Below, one piece after another: positions 37,554 to 45,872 of a stretch of 64,000 nt of DNA (position 1 is the first letter of the stretch; every line of letters starts with the position of its first letter). The position numbers were made by a program, and so were the translations under genes. The stretch covers positions 236,997 to 300,996 of the forward strand of contig NZ_CAAJGK010000118.1 in assembly GCF_900996245.1 (NCBI RefSeq), in the 5' to 3' direction. The notes under the pieces were generated by a model. That model was not told the DNA's origin. It saw only the letters and a program-made list of their open reading frames with translations, and made no database searches. Source of the stretch: Paraburkholderia sp. BCC1886. Lineage in GTDB: Bacteria; Pseudomonadota; Gammaproteobacteria; Burkholderiales; Burkholderiaceae.

Positions 37554-38429
37554 TTATTGCCCGAGGCTAAAGTTGATCGGTACGGTGACCCAGCCGTCGA
37601 CGGGCTGGTCGCCACGTTTGGCCGGCACGAAGCTCCAGTGACTCACGGTGTCGCGCGCGGCCTCGTCGAGCACGCGGCGCCCGCTGCTGGTGAGCACCGC
37701 GACGGAATCCGGCGAGCCGCTCGCCAGCACGTGCACGCGCAGCATCACGCGCCCTTCCCAGCCGTTGTTCTGCGCTACCTCGGGATAGTCCGGTGCGGGG
37801 TTATGCAGATAAGCGGCATCTCCAAGCGGTGGCGTCTCCTTCGGCTGCGGCTCGTGCGATGCCGTCGGCGCAGCCGGTGCCGTCGGTGCCTGCGGCGGCG
37901 CCGCTGCGCTAGCCGGCGCAGATGGCGTGGACGGTGCCGGCGGTGTATGGGCCGCCGGTTCGGCCGGCTTCGCAAGCGGCGCGGCCGCGCTGGTCTTCTG
38001 CAACTGCGGCCGGGCTTGCGGTCGAACCGGCTGCTTCTGCGGCGTGGGCGGCGGCGCCTGCGGCGTGGCCACCGCAGGCGCGGCTTGCGGCAACGGCCGC
38101 GGCGCGCTCGTCAACGTCACCGCCATCGGCAGCGGACGCGCTGGCTCGGTCGGCAAGCGGGTATTCCATGCATGCGCGAGCCACGCGATTCCCGCATGCA
38201 GGGCCAGCACGGCCAAGGCCGTCATCGCGACGGTTGCCGCGCCGCGCCGCGATTCCACGCGCTTGCGTGCCCGCTCCAGGTCGCGACGCTCATCGCGCTC
38301 ACCCCGCTGCTGGCGAAGCTGCGCTGCGGTTCGCGACGGCATGGCCGTGCCCGCGTCGTCGACACGCGCTCGCGATGCGGCATGACGCAACGCGTGCAAG
38401 GTCGAGCGATTGGTCGCCGGCGTGCTCAT
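37554..38429 (-). CDS. tonB: TonB-type energy transducer, first set
   Basis: This 291-residue protein has an unusually long cytoplasmic Arg-rich N-terminus (1-62), one membrane anchor (about 66-86; MTALAVLALHAGIAWLAHAW), a Pro/Ala/Gln-rich periplasm-spanning region (95-200) and a TonB C-terminal domain (about 215-291; NPAPDYPEVAQNNGWEGRVMLRV). It transfers energy from ExbBD to outer-membrane receptors. Its placement behind lyase genes and near the receptor at 43283 suggests it serves that receptor specifically. Confidence 0.92.
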   Translation of the reverse strand: MSTPATNRSTLHALRHAASRARVDDAGTAMPSRTAAQLRQQRGERDERRDLERARKRVESRRGAATVAMTALAVLALHAGIAWLAHAWNTRLPTEPARPLPMAVTLTSAPRPLPQAAPAVATPQAPPPTPQKQPVRPQARPQLQKTSAAAPLAKPAEPAAHTPPAPSTPSAPASAAAPPQAPTAPAAPTASHEPQPKETPPLGDAAYLHNPAPDYPEVAQNNGWEGRVMLRVHVLASGSPDSVAVLTSSGRRVLDEAARDTVSHWSFVPAKRGDQPVDGWVTVPINFSLGQ

Positions 38430-38540
38430 CGTCGTGCCTCACAAAGGTCGGGCACACGTTGTTTCATCGGATCAAGCGTGGAGGTCGAGCCGCTCACACG
38501 GCGCGAGCGCTTGCAACGGGTGTTCAGAGTCGTCATCGTT

Positions 38541-40505
38541 TCAAGGCTTCGCAGCCGGTTCGACATCCAGGCGCAGCGCGTCGTACATGACCTGACCCGC
38601 GGTCGTATTCGCCGGCACGGCCTGGTTGCTGCCAGCCGTGCTGAAGCGGGCATAAGGCACGGCATCGGCGTGGCGCAGCGTGATCAGATTCGCGCCCGGC
38701 TTCAGCAACGTCGCATCGAAGGTAATCGCGCGCACGTTGTACGGCGAGTCCTGCGCGCTGCCCCGATAACCGGCGGTCCCCGTCTTCGGCAGATGAATCT
38801 GCGCGACCTCGGTGCCATTCACCGCCACGCGCAGATCGGTCAGCTTCTTGCCATGCGCGGGCTGCGACGACGCGAATCCGATCGTCAACGTCGCTTTGCC
38901 CGCCTCGACGTGCGGCACGTCGAATCGAATGCGCCAGTCCGGTCTTTCGCTGTAGACGGTCCATTGCGCGAAGTTCCAGTCGCGTGCCGGATCGCTCTGA
39001 CCGATCACGTAGTCCACGTCGTGCGGAAACTGCTGCGGATAGCGCCTGAACATCTGGTAGTTGCGCGCGTCGTCGCCGTTGCGGAATTCGCCTGCAGACC
39101 GATCAAAGCGACCGATCTGCCACAGGCGTTGGCCCTGCTCTTCCACCGGCCAGTCGATCGTGCCGAGTTCGAGATGCTGGTTCGCCGTGACCGTCACGCG
39201 ATGCACGACCAGATCCTGCGGCTGATCCGAGCCGCTCACCGAGAGGTCGTAGACGCCCGGAATCACATGGGCCAGGTCGAAGTGCCCCTGTGCATCGAGA
39301 TCGCCCCAGAACGCGTAGCCGCGGTTCTGAGCGCTCCATGTCACGCCGGGATCGGACAGGATCGCCCAGGCATGGCCTGCCGGCGCCCCCGCCAGCGTCA
39401 CCCGACCGCTTACCTCGCCGCGCGCTTTCTGATACGCCGGCGTGTCCACCCAGGTGTAAGGCCACGCGGCCACTTCGCGTTCATGCTGGCGCTCGGCGTC
39501 GGCCCATAGCGCTTCGGGACCATCGGCCTGATTCGTATAGACGAGGAACGGTCCATACACCTTGCGCCAGTCCTCGCCATCCTTCAACACCACTGGCGAC
39601 GCCCCGAAATGCACCGACTGCAGCACCCGCAGCAGAACGTTGTCGTGCAGAGTCTGCCCCTGTTTCACCGGTCCGCCGTTGTGATATTCGGGACTGGCTT
39701 CGATCATCCACAGACCGCGATGCGCGCCGACATAGCCGTAGACAGGCACCTGCGACCAGAACACCGAATTCATGTACTTCGTCTTGATCGAGCCGTCCGC
39801 CAGCCTGAACGTCGCATCGCTCAACTCCTGGGTGATCGAGCCTTGCGGGATCGGCAGGAACTTGCCGTCGCCTATGGCCCAATGGTCGAACGTGCCGTCC
39901 ATCACGGTCTTGGCGACGAAGCGGTTCTGATAGAACGTCGCGGCAGGCTGGTCCGCGCCGTGGTGCACGATGGCCTGCGCATAAAAACCCGTCGCGCCTT
40001 TCAGCAGCGTATAGCGCACGTCGATATCGAACGGGAACACCGGTGTCGGCGCGGACGTCACCGAAACCTCGACGCGATCGGGCGTGGCGGCCACTACGCT
40101 CACGTGCGCCTCGCCCTCGCGCATCCGGAAATAGCCCTTCTTGTCTTCCTTATAGCCAGGCGGCACCACCGCGACATCCGCATTGGCGTCCCAGTACAAG
40201 GCTTTTTCAGGATCATTTTCGAAATCGTCGCCGTGCGCCTCGTAGGCTGCGCGCTTCTCGTTGACACTGAGATCGTGCCAGCCTTCGGCATCGTGCTGGC
40301 GGATCGACGCGAGATAACCGTCGCTGCGCTCGACGCGAATCTGCACGAGACCGTTGTCGATCGTGATGGTCTGGGCGTCCTGCGTGAGCGTGACGGGTGC
40401 ATCGGCGGCGTGCGCCAGCGGGACGCTGAGTGCGGCTGCAGCGCTCAGCGCAATGCGCGTGAGCGTCGCCTTGAAGGGCAAACTGGAAGAGGGAGTCATC
40501 GACAT
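38541..40505 (-). CDS. Rhamnogalacturonan lyase, PL4 type
   Basis: A 654-residue exported protein with a Sec signal (residues 1-33, ending LAHAA). Three PL4 modules can be read. The N-terminal catalytic beta-sandwich (35-365) has IDNGLVQIRVERSDGYLASI, FYQNRFVAKTVMD and WMIEASPEYHNGGPVKQ, with basic and His residues where the PL4 catalytic Lys/His lie. Next is a fibronectin-III-like domain (about 375-450; GRVTLAGAPAGHAWAILSD). Last is a C-terminal carbohydrate-binding-like domain (about 470-650; WQIGRFDRSAGEFRNGD). It would cleave Rha-GalUA bonds in the rhamnogalacturonan-I backbone by beta-elimination. It is followed by tonB. Confidence 0.88.
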   Translation of the reverse strand: MSMTPSSSLPFKATLTRIALSAAAALSVPLAHAADAPVTLTQDAQTITIDNGLVQIRVERSDGYLASIRQHDAEGWHDLSVNEKRAAYEAHGDDFENDPEKALYWDANADVAVVPPGYKEDKKGYFRMREGEAHVSVVAATPDRVEVSVTSAPTPVFPFDIDVRYTLLKGATGFYAQAIVHHGADQPAATFYQNRFVAKTVMDGTFDHWAIGDGKFLPIPQGSITQELSDATFRLADGSIKTKYMNSVFWSQVPVYGYVGAHRGLWMIEASPEYHNGGPVKQGQTLHDNVLLRVLQSVHFGASPVVLKDGEDWRKVYGPFLVYTNQADGPEALWADAERQHEREVAAWPYTWVDTPAYQKARGEVSGRVTLAGAPAGHAWAILSDPGVTWSAQNRGYAFWGDLDAQGHFDLAHVIPGVYDLSVSGSDQPQDLVVHRVTVTANQHLELGTIDWPVEEQGQRLWQIGRFDRSAGEFRNGDDARNYQMFRRYPQQFPHDVDYVIGQSDPARDWNFAQWTVYSERPDWRIRFDVPHVEAGKATLTIGFASSQPAHGKKLTDLRVAVNGTEVAQIHLPKTGTAGYRGSAQDSPYNVRAITFDATLLKPGANLITLRHADAVPYARFSTAGSNQAVPANTTAGQVMYDALRLDVEPAAKP

Positions 40506-40543
40506 CGAAAAAAAGAGGCGGATTAAGCGCGCGAATGCTGCGT

Positions 40544-41257
40544 TCAGGGCAGCGCGCGAATGGAAAAATGCGTGATGACCTGACGCGAGGCCGTGGTGCG
40601 AAAACCGAAATAGCCGCTCGCCGCCAGCGGTGGCGACGCCGCAAAATAAGGCTTGCCGTCCAGATAAAAACGCGTGCCGCGCCCATCGACCACGATGTGC
40701 ACGCGGTATGGATGATTCGCTCGCAGCAGATTCGCCTGATCGGTGTATTCCGCGAGCAGCGGACGGGCAGGCGTGCCGTCGTAAAGCCGGAAGCGTGTGG
40801 TCGTATTGCCATTGCCGCCGATGCCCGCGTAGAAGAGTTGCAGCGCGTCGTAGTCGGCAAAGCGCCCCGTTGCGCCGAATGGCGCCACGGGCTGTCCGTC
40901 CTTGCCGGCGTTAGCGAGCCAGAACTGGTTGAAGTCGGACAGGCGGTCGTTGCGCCCTCCGTCGACGATCACGGTACGGGTGAAGTCGATTTCGTAATGC
41001 CCCTTGAGGCGCCGGTTCAACCAGACCGTGAGACCGCGCGGTGCGTCGAGGATCAACGCATGATGCTTCGCGTACACCACGCTGGCCGAGGCCTCGTTGG
41101 CCTGCGCGGATGTGCTCGCCGGTTCGGCTTCGACGATCCAGCGACGCGTATCGAGTGTCGTGAAACCGTCGTCCACCAGAGTACGCGATGCGGCATGGAG
41201 CGGCGTGCCGACCAGCACGAGGCACGCCATTAGCGCTGCAGGGACTATTCTGCGCAT
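40544..41257 (-). CDS. Secreted DUF6250-like protein of a pectin locus
   Basis: The 237-residue protein has a Sec signal (1-22, MRRIVPAALMACLVLVGTPLHA). The rest is a beta-rich, concanavalin-like sandwich (WIVEAEPASTSAQ, GLTVWLNRRLKGHYEIDFTR, DFNQFWLAN, HIVVDGRGTRFYLDG, GYFGFRTTASRQVITHFSI). It resembles DUF6250 proteins that accompany rhamnogalacturonan lyases. That assignment is from memory. It precedes the PL4 lyase by 38 bp in the same direction, so it probably binds or trims the same substrate. Confidence 0.75.
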   Translation of the reverse strand: MRRIVPAALMACLVLVGTPLHAASRTLVDDGFTTLDTRRWIVEAEPASTSAQANEASASVVYAKHHALILDAPRGLTVWLNRRLKGHYEIDFTRTVIVDGGRNDRLSDFNQFWLANAGKDGQPVAPFGATGRFADYDALQLFYAGIGGNGNTTTRFRLYDGTPARPLLAEYTDQANLLRANHPYRVHIVVDGRGTRFYLDGKPYFAASPPLAASGYFGFRTTASRQVITHFSIRALP

Positions 41258-41371
41258 TGCTTAATCCGCCTTCAGGTTACGTTGCAGTTGTTTCTGTTCA
41301 GCCTGTGCAACGAAACGCGGAAAGCGTCAGCAGTATCGGGAAATTTTTTGTTTTGCAGACGCGGAGCCTGG

Positions 41372-42328
41372 TCAGCTCAACACCCTCAGGTAATCTCCCA
41401 CGCGGGTCAATTCGACCGGCGTATTTTCGGCGACCTGCACCAGTGAGCCGGGAATATCGCGCAGCAGAAAGACGCCGCTGACGCGCGCCTGAGCCGCCGG
41501 GCCCACCACGCGAATCAGGCCGTCGTCGTAGCGGTTGAACACATCGACCAGTGCTTCCAGCGAGATGTCGTCGGCGACGAACAGGCCGCGCGTCCAGGCG
41601 CTGACGAGCTCGAATGGCTGCGCAAGGCGCCGCGCGCCCTCGTGCGCGAAGGCGACGCTTTCTCCCGCGGACACCGCGAGTGGCCGCGCGCCACGCTGGT
41701 AAAGCATTGCCTCGCCTTTGCCGACCGCCACCACGCTGTGCCGATGAATGCGGCCGACATTCAACTCGCCGCCGTCGGTCATCACCGTCCCGTGCTCGGT
41801 CTCGATCTGGCGCAGTACGCCGGCACGCGAGGCAGGCGCATGCAACAGCACCTGTCCGACCGACACCCGCAGCGCGAGATCGTTACGCGGACTCGCTCGA
41901 TAGATGCGGCTGCCTGCATCGATAGTCATCCGCGAGCCATCCGCGAGTTGCACCGTGCGCCGCTCGCCGATCGCGCTGTGCCAGTCCGCATCGAGTCCTA
42001 GACGTCGCACGCTGTCGTGCAGCGCGAGGCTGCCCAGCAACACCGCCGCGCCGCCGAAGCCCGCGCGCAAAAGCCTGCGACGCTTCTCCGAGGGCACGCG
42101 CAGCGCCTCGGCGACGGCCGCTCGCCTGACCGCTTCGCGCGGGCGCAGTCTCGCAAGACGCGCCTGCAACGCTTCCCACGCGCGCGCATTGGACGCGTCG
42201 CTGCGCCAGTGATCGAAGTCCGCCAGTTCCGCAGCGCGCAGATTACCTTCACGCAGATGCACTTCCCAGGCAATCGCCGCGCGATCTGCGGCGGACATCT
42301 GCTGAGCCTCTCGCGGCGCGTCGCTCAT
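41372..42328 (-). CDS. FecR-family anti-sigma/sigma-regulator protein
   Basis: This is a 318-residue inner-membrane regulator. The cytoplasmic N-terminus (AIAWEVHLREGNLRAAELADFDHWRS) binds the sigma factor, a single membrane segment lies near 88-105 (LLRAGFGGAAVLLGSLAL), and the periplasmic FecR core follows (GERRTVQLADGSRMTIDAGS...). The C-terminal STN-like end (GLFVADDISLEALVDVFNRY...YLRVLS) is as in FecR. It is coupled to the sigma gene by ATGA and transduces the receptor's substrate-bound signal. Confidence 0.92.
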   Translation of the reverse strand: MSDAPREAQQMSAADRAAIAWEVHLREGNLRAAELADFDHWRSDASNARAWEALQARLARLRPREAVRRAAVAEALRVPSEKRRRLLRAGFGGAAVLLGSLALHDSVRRLGLDADWHSAIGERRTVQLADGSRMTIDAGSRIYRASPRNDLALRVSVGQVLLHAPASRAGVLRQIETEHGTVMTDGGELNVGRIHRHSVVAVGKGEAMLYQRGARPLAVSAGESVAFAHEGARRLAQPFELVSAWTRGLFVADDISLEALVDVFNRYDDGLIRVVGPAAQARVSGVFLLRDIPGSLVQVAENTPVELTRVGDYLRVLS

Positions 42329-42927
42329 ATCACGCCGCTACACAACGTGAGCGCCTGCGCCACGTACTTGCGCACCATGCTCACGGAAACGCCGAGCCGC
42401 ACGGCAATGTCGGCGTACTTCATGTCTTCGAACTGGCTGAGGATGAAAGCTTCCCGCGCACGCGCGGAAAGGCTTTGCAGCGCGCTGTCGATCAACAGGA
42501 TGTCCTGCACCGCTTCGAGCGCCAGTTCGGGGGCGGGCGCGACGGGTTCTGGGGCGAGCGCGAGTCGCGCGAGATAAGCCCGTTCGATATCGCGGCGCCG
42601 CCAATGCTCGAACGTCAGTCGTCGCGCGATCGTGGTGAGCATCGCGCGTGGCTGACGTATTTCGCTGACGTCGGGATGCGCGGCGAGTTCGGTAAAGGCA
42701 CTCGCCGCGAGGTCTTCCGCATCGCTTCTCGACCCCACCAGCCGATGCACACAGTGGGTCAACCAGCCGTAGCTGCGACGGAATTCATCGGTCAGGAAAT
42801 GGTCGCGCGCGTGATCTCTCGCACGTGCGCCGCCAGAGCGGGCATCGCTGCTAAAAACATCGCTGCGGACTTCGGCGCGCGCGTCATCGTCGCGCCCAAC
42901 GGACAGGCTCTGAAATTGGATCGCCAT
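42325..42927 (-). CDS. FecI-type ECF sigma factor
   Basis: A 200-residue ECF sigma factor. The region-2 segment runs about 50-117 (RRSYGWLTHCVHRLVGSRSDAEDLAASAFTELA) and the region-4 helix-turn-helix about 148-190 (LQSLSARAREAFILSQFEDMKYADIAVRLGVSVSMVRKYVAQAL). These match FecI-class factors, which act with a FecR partner. About 45 extra residues precede region 2. The ATG at 42927 is favoured over the frame's earlier opening at 43248, which would cover a tandem-repeat region. It is divergent from the receptor gene and coupled to FecR. Confidence 0.9.
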   Translation of the reverse strand: MAIQFQSLSVGRDDDARAEVRSDVFSSDARSGGARARDHARDHFLTDEFRRSYGWLTHCVHRLVGSRSDAEDLAASAFTELAAHPDVSEIRQPRAMLTTIARRLTFEHWRRRDIERAYLARLALAPEPVAPAPELALEAVQDILLIDSALQSLSARAREAFILSQFEDMKYADIAVRLGVSVSMVRKYVAQALTLCSGVI

Positions 42928-43282
42928 GAATTTCGTGCTCGGCACACTTGCGCTCGCAGGGACCTGCGCGAGCGCCTCGTGCGAGCGCCTCTTGCGAGCG
43001 CCTCTTGCGAGCGCCTCGTACATGCAGGGAGAGGCAGGAGCGGCGATTCTAAGGGCGCCATGACATTTGGCCAAAGCTCGTATTCTCGAATCGATATGAC
43101 GATAGCGCTGCTGCACAAAGAACCAGAACAGGACACGAGATTCAACAAAAAAAATCGCATCCGGGCTGACGCTTTGATGAATTCGTTGCACATGTTGACC
43201 GTTCGTCCTCGCGCAAGACGCGATGCGTTGCGCCGGACGCGCCCACATAAAGAATCGAATTCATTGAAACGACAGGGATATC
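42928..43282. promoter_or_regulatory. Divergent control region of the receptor and sigma genes
   Basis: A 355-bp intergenic stretch. The sigma-proximal side holds the 13-bp tandem repeats. The receptor-proximal side is AT-richer with an A8 run near 43146 and ends in CAGGGATATC before the GTG at 43283. FecI-dependent and housekeeping promoters must lie here; I could not fix a -10/-35 pair with confidence. Confidence 0.45.
42968..43019 (-). repeat. Four 13-bp tandem repeats upstream of the ECF sigma gene
   Basis: On the plus strand GCGAGCGCCTCGT (42968-42980), GCGAGCGCCTCTT (42981-42993), GCGAGCGCCTCTT (42994-43006) and GCGAGCGCCTCGT (43007-43019) are contiguous and nearly identical. A 13-bp period is not a multiple of three, so the repeats are unlikely to be coding. 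They sit 41-92 bp before the sigma ATG. Confidence 0.85.
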
Positions 43283-45865
43283 GTGAAACGAACACGCAAC
43301 CAGGTCCTGGCGCTCAGTACGCTGGCCGCTGCACTTTTACTCGCCACCGGTGCCGCCGTTGCGCAAACCGGCCAGACTCAGACGTACCATTTCGCGGCGC
43401 AACCGCTTAACCGCACGCTGTTGTCGATTGCAGCGCAAAGCGGTGTGCCGCTCAGCTACGACCCGAAACTGGTCGAGACGATCGTCGCGGCCCCCGTGGC
43501 GGGCAATCTCACTGTTGCCGGCGCCATCACGCAGGCGCTCAAGGGAACCGGCCTCGAAGTGGTGACGACGGACACTCACGCGTTGGCGGTCCGTCGCGCA
43601 CAGGCTGCCACCGTTGTGACGGAGGATGCCGGCCCAAAAGCTGACCGGCCGAAGCGGCCGGTTCCCTCGCCCGCCGCCGTTGCCGAGACGACCACCCAAC
43701 TGGGCACCGTGACAGTGAGCGGAACGCGTACGCGCATCAAGGAAGATCCGCAGCGCGCGCCGACCTCCAGCTACCGCGTGACCGGCAACGAATTGCAGCA
43801 GCAGCACGTCACCTCGCTTGCCGATCTGCAGCAGTTGGTGCCGGGCCTGAACGTGCAGACCACCGATCCCTCCGATACGCAGATCACCATTCGCGGCGTC
43901 GGCGACGGCGGCGGCCAGACCAGCGGCGAGCAGAACATCGGCATGCCGAGCAGTGTCGCGGTGTATCTCGACAACGTCTATCTGCCGCGCCCCGGCATGC
44001 TCGCGGGCGCGCTCGCCGATGTCGACTACGTCGATGTATTGAGCGGCGCGCAAGGCACGCTGTTCGGTGCTAACTCGACCGGTGGCGTGGTCGACGTGCA
44101 CACACCGCTGCCCAGCTTCAAGCCGACCGGCTCCGAAAGTCTCTCGATCGGGGAACGCGGCTATGTGCAGAATCACACGATGTTTTCCGGGCCGATCTCG
44201 GACACGCTCGCCGGGCGCATCGACTTCACGCGGGGCAGCAGCAACGGCGACGTCACCAACGTGACGAACGGACACAACCTGAACGGCACGTCGAGCGACA
44301 GCGTGCGCGGCCAACTGCTGTACAAGCCGGATAACCGCTTCAGTCTGCGTCTGAGCGCCGACTACAGCAACGAGAACGACTCGCCCACGCCCGTCACCTA
44401 TGGGTCGAACTCCATCAACGGCGTGAATCCGTTCCTCACCCATTCGAATGCGATCGGCAATCGCGTGGTGTATGGCGGCAACGATCACGACGTCGCACTC
44501 GATGACGAAAACAACATCCACCTGGTGCAAGGCGGCGGCTCGGCGGAAGCGAACTACCGGTTCGACGACGGCTACAACCTGCGCTCGGTCAGTTCATATC
44601 GCTACTTCAACTACATACCCGAAGCCGCCGACACACTGAGCGTGCCCGTCTATGCGAATAGCGGCACGCAGTTCCTCGACCGCTCGTGGTCGCAGGACAT
44701 CCGGCTCGATTCGCCGCACGGAAAATACTTCGACTTTGCCGTCGGCGCCACGTATATGGGCGAGAACGAAGCCACGCAGGCCTTCACGCGCTACGCCAAC
44801 AGCAAGCTGCCGGGTGTCTATTACGGCAGCGCCGCTTACGACAATCTGGACATCATTCGCTACGGCACGCTGCACGACCAGGTCTGGTCCGGCTTTACAC
44901 AAGGGACCTTTCACGTCACGCCGCGCTTCGACGTGACGACGGGCGTGCGCCTGACTTACGACGAGAAAGGTGGACAGTTCATCCGCTATAACAAGGCGCC
45001 GTTCAACTCGGGCTATCTGGTTCAGTACAACACGCTGCCGTCGGCGACGGTGGACTTCAAATACCTCATCACGCAGGACCTCAACACGTATCTCGCGCTG
45101 TCCTATGGCGAGAAGTCGGGTGGTCTGAACGTCTCCGCGGGCGCGGCGGCGAAGGCGGGGTACAACTCGCTCGTGATCGCCCCGGAGCGGGACAAGAGCG
45201 CGGAACTGGGCATCAAGGGGAGTGTTCTCGACGGCACGCTGACCGGCAAGGCCGATGTCTTTCTCACTTATGTGAACGCCTTCCAGACGCAAAGCTACGA
45301 CCCGACGTCGCAGTCGACGTATCTGGTCAACGCTGGGACGTTCCGCTCGCGGGGCTTCGAAACGTCGCTGCAATATACGCCCGACGATCACCTGCTGCTG
45401 CAGGCGTCGGCCGTCTATAACGACGCACGCTATCTCAACTATCACCACGCGATCTGCCCGCCCGAAGTCACACTGGGATCCGCGGGCTCGACGGCGATCT
45501 GCGACCTGACCGGCAACCAGGTCTTCAACGCACCGAAGCTGACGTTCAATGCAACGGCACGCTACACCTGGCACACGCAGAGCGGTCTCACCTCGTTCGT
45601 CAGCGCGCGCTACTCCTATCGCACGTGGATGTACGGCACGGTCGACGATTCCGCGTTCACGCGCATTCCAGGCTACGGTCTCTTCGCGCTATCGGCGGGA
45701 ACGGGCGGCAAATTCAGTCGCGGCAACTGGACGGCCTCGTTGTGGGTGAACAACCTCTTCAACAAAAACTACTACCTTCGCCTCGTCGAGAGCGACTACG
45801 GCTCGGTGCTGGGTTGGGTCGGAGAGCCGCGGACGATCGGCGGCACGTTGACGTACCAGTTCTGA
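43283..45865 (+). CDS. TonB-dependent outer-membrane receptor with STN signalling domain
   Basis: The 860-residue FecA-class transducer has a signal peptide (1-28), an STN domain (about 35-110; YHFAAQPLNRTLLSIAAQSG), a Ton-box-like segment LGTVTVSG near 138, a plug (about 145-265; LADLQQLVPGLNVQTTDPSD) and a 22-strand barrel ending LTYQF with a terminal aromatic. The STN domain signals to FecR. Translation starts with GTG after AGGGAT. It neighbours rhamnogalacturonan lyases, so the ligand is probably an oligosaccharide, not a siderophore. Confidence 0.93.
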   Translation: MKRTRNQVLALSTLAAALLLATGAAVAQTGQTQTYHFAAQPLNRTLLSIAAQSGVPLSYDPKLVETIVAAPVAGNLTVAGAITQALKGTGLEVVTTDTHALAVRRAQAATVVTEDAGPKADRPKRPVPSPAAVAETTTQLGTVTVSGTRTRIKEDPQRAPTSSYRVTGNELQQQHVTSLADLQQLVPGLNVQTTDPSDTQITIRGVGDGGGQTSGEQNIGMPSSVAVYLDNVYLPRPGMLAGALADVDYVDVLSGAQGTLFGANSTGGVVDVHTPLPSFKPTGSESLSIGERGYVQNHTMFSGPISDTLAGRIDFTRGSSNGDVTNVTNGHNLNGTSSDSVRGQLLYKPDNRFSLRLSADYSNENDSPTPVTYGSNSINGVNPFLTHSNAIGNRVVYGGNDHDVALDDENNIHLVQGGGSAEANYRFDDGYNLRSVSSYRYFNYIPEAADTLSVPVYANSGTQFLDRSWSQDIRLDSPHGKYFDFAVGATYMGENEATQAFTRYANSKLPGVYYGSAAYDNLDIIRYGTLHDQVWSGFTQGTFHVTPRFDVTTGVRLTYDEKGGQFIRYNKAPFNSGYLVQYNTLPSATVDFKYLITQDLNTYLALSYGEKSGGLNVSAGAAAKAGYNSLVIAPERDKSAELGIKGSVLDGTLTGKADVFLTYVNAFQTQSYDPTSQSTYLVNAGTFRSRGFETSLQYTPDDHLLLQASAVYNDARYLNYHHAICPPEVTLGSAGSTAICDLTGNQVFNAPKLTFNATARYTWHTQSGLTSFVSARYSYRTWMYGTVDDSAFTRIPGYGLFALSAGTGGKFSRGNWTASLWVNNLFNKNYYLRLVESDYGSVLGWVGEPRTIGGTLTYQF

Positions 45866-45872
45866 GGCACGC

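Noticed and set aside
42968..43019. Tandem repeats considered as a CRISPR array
   Set aside because: Units are 13 bp with no spacers, so they are a simple tandem repeat.
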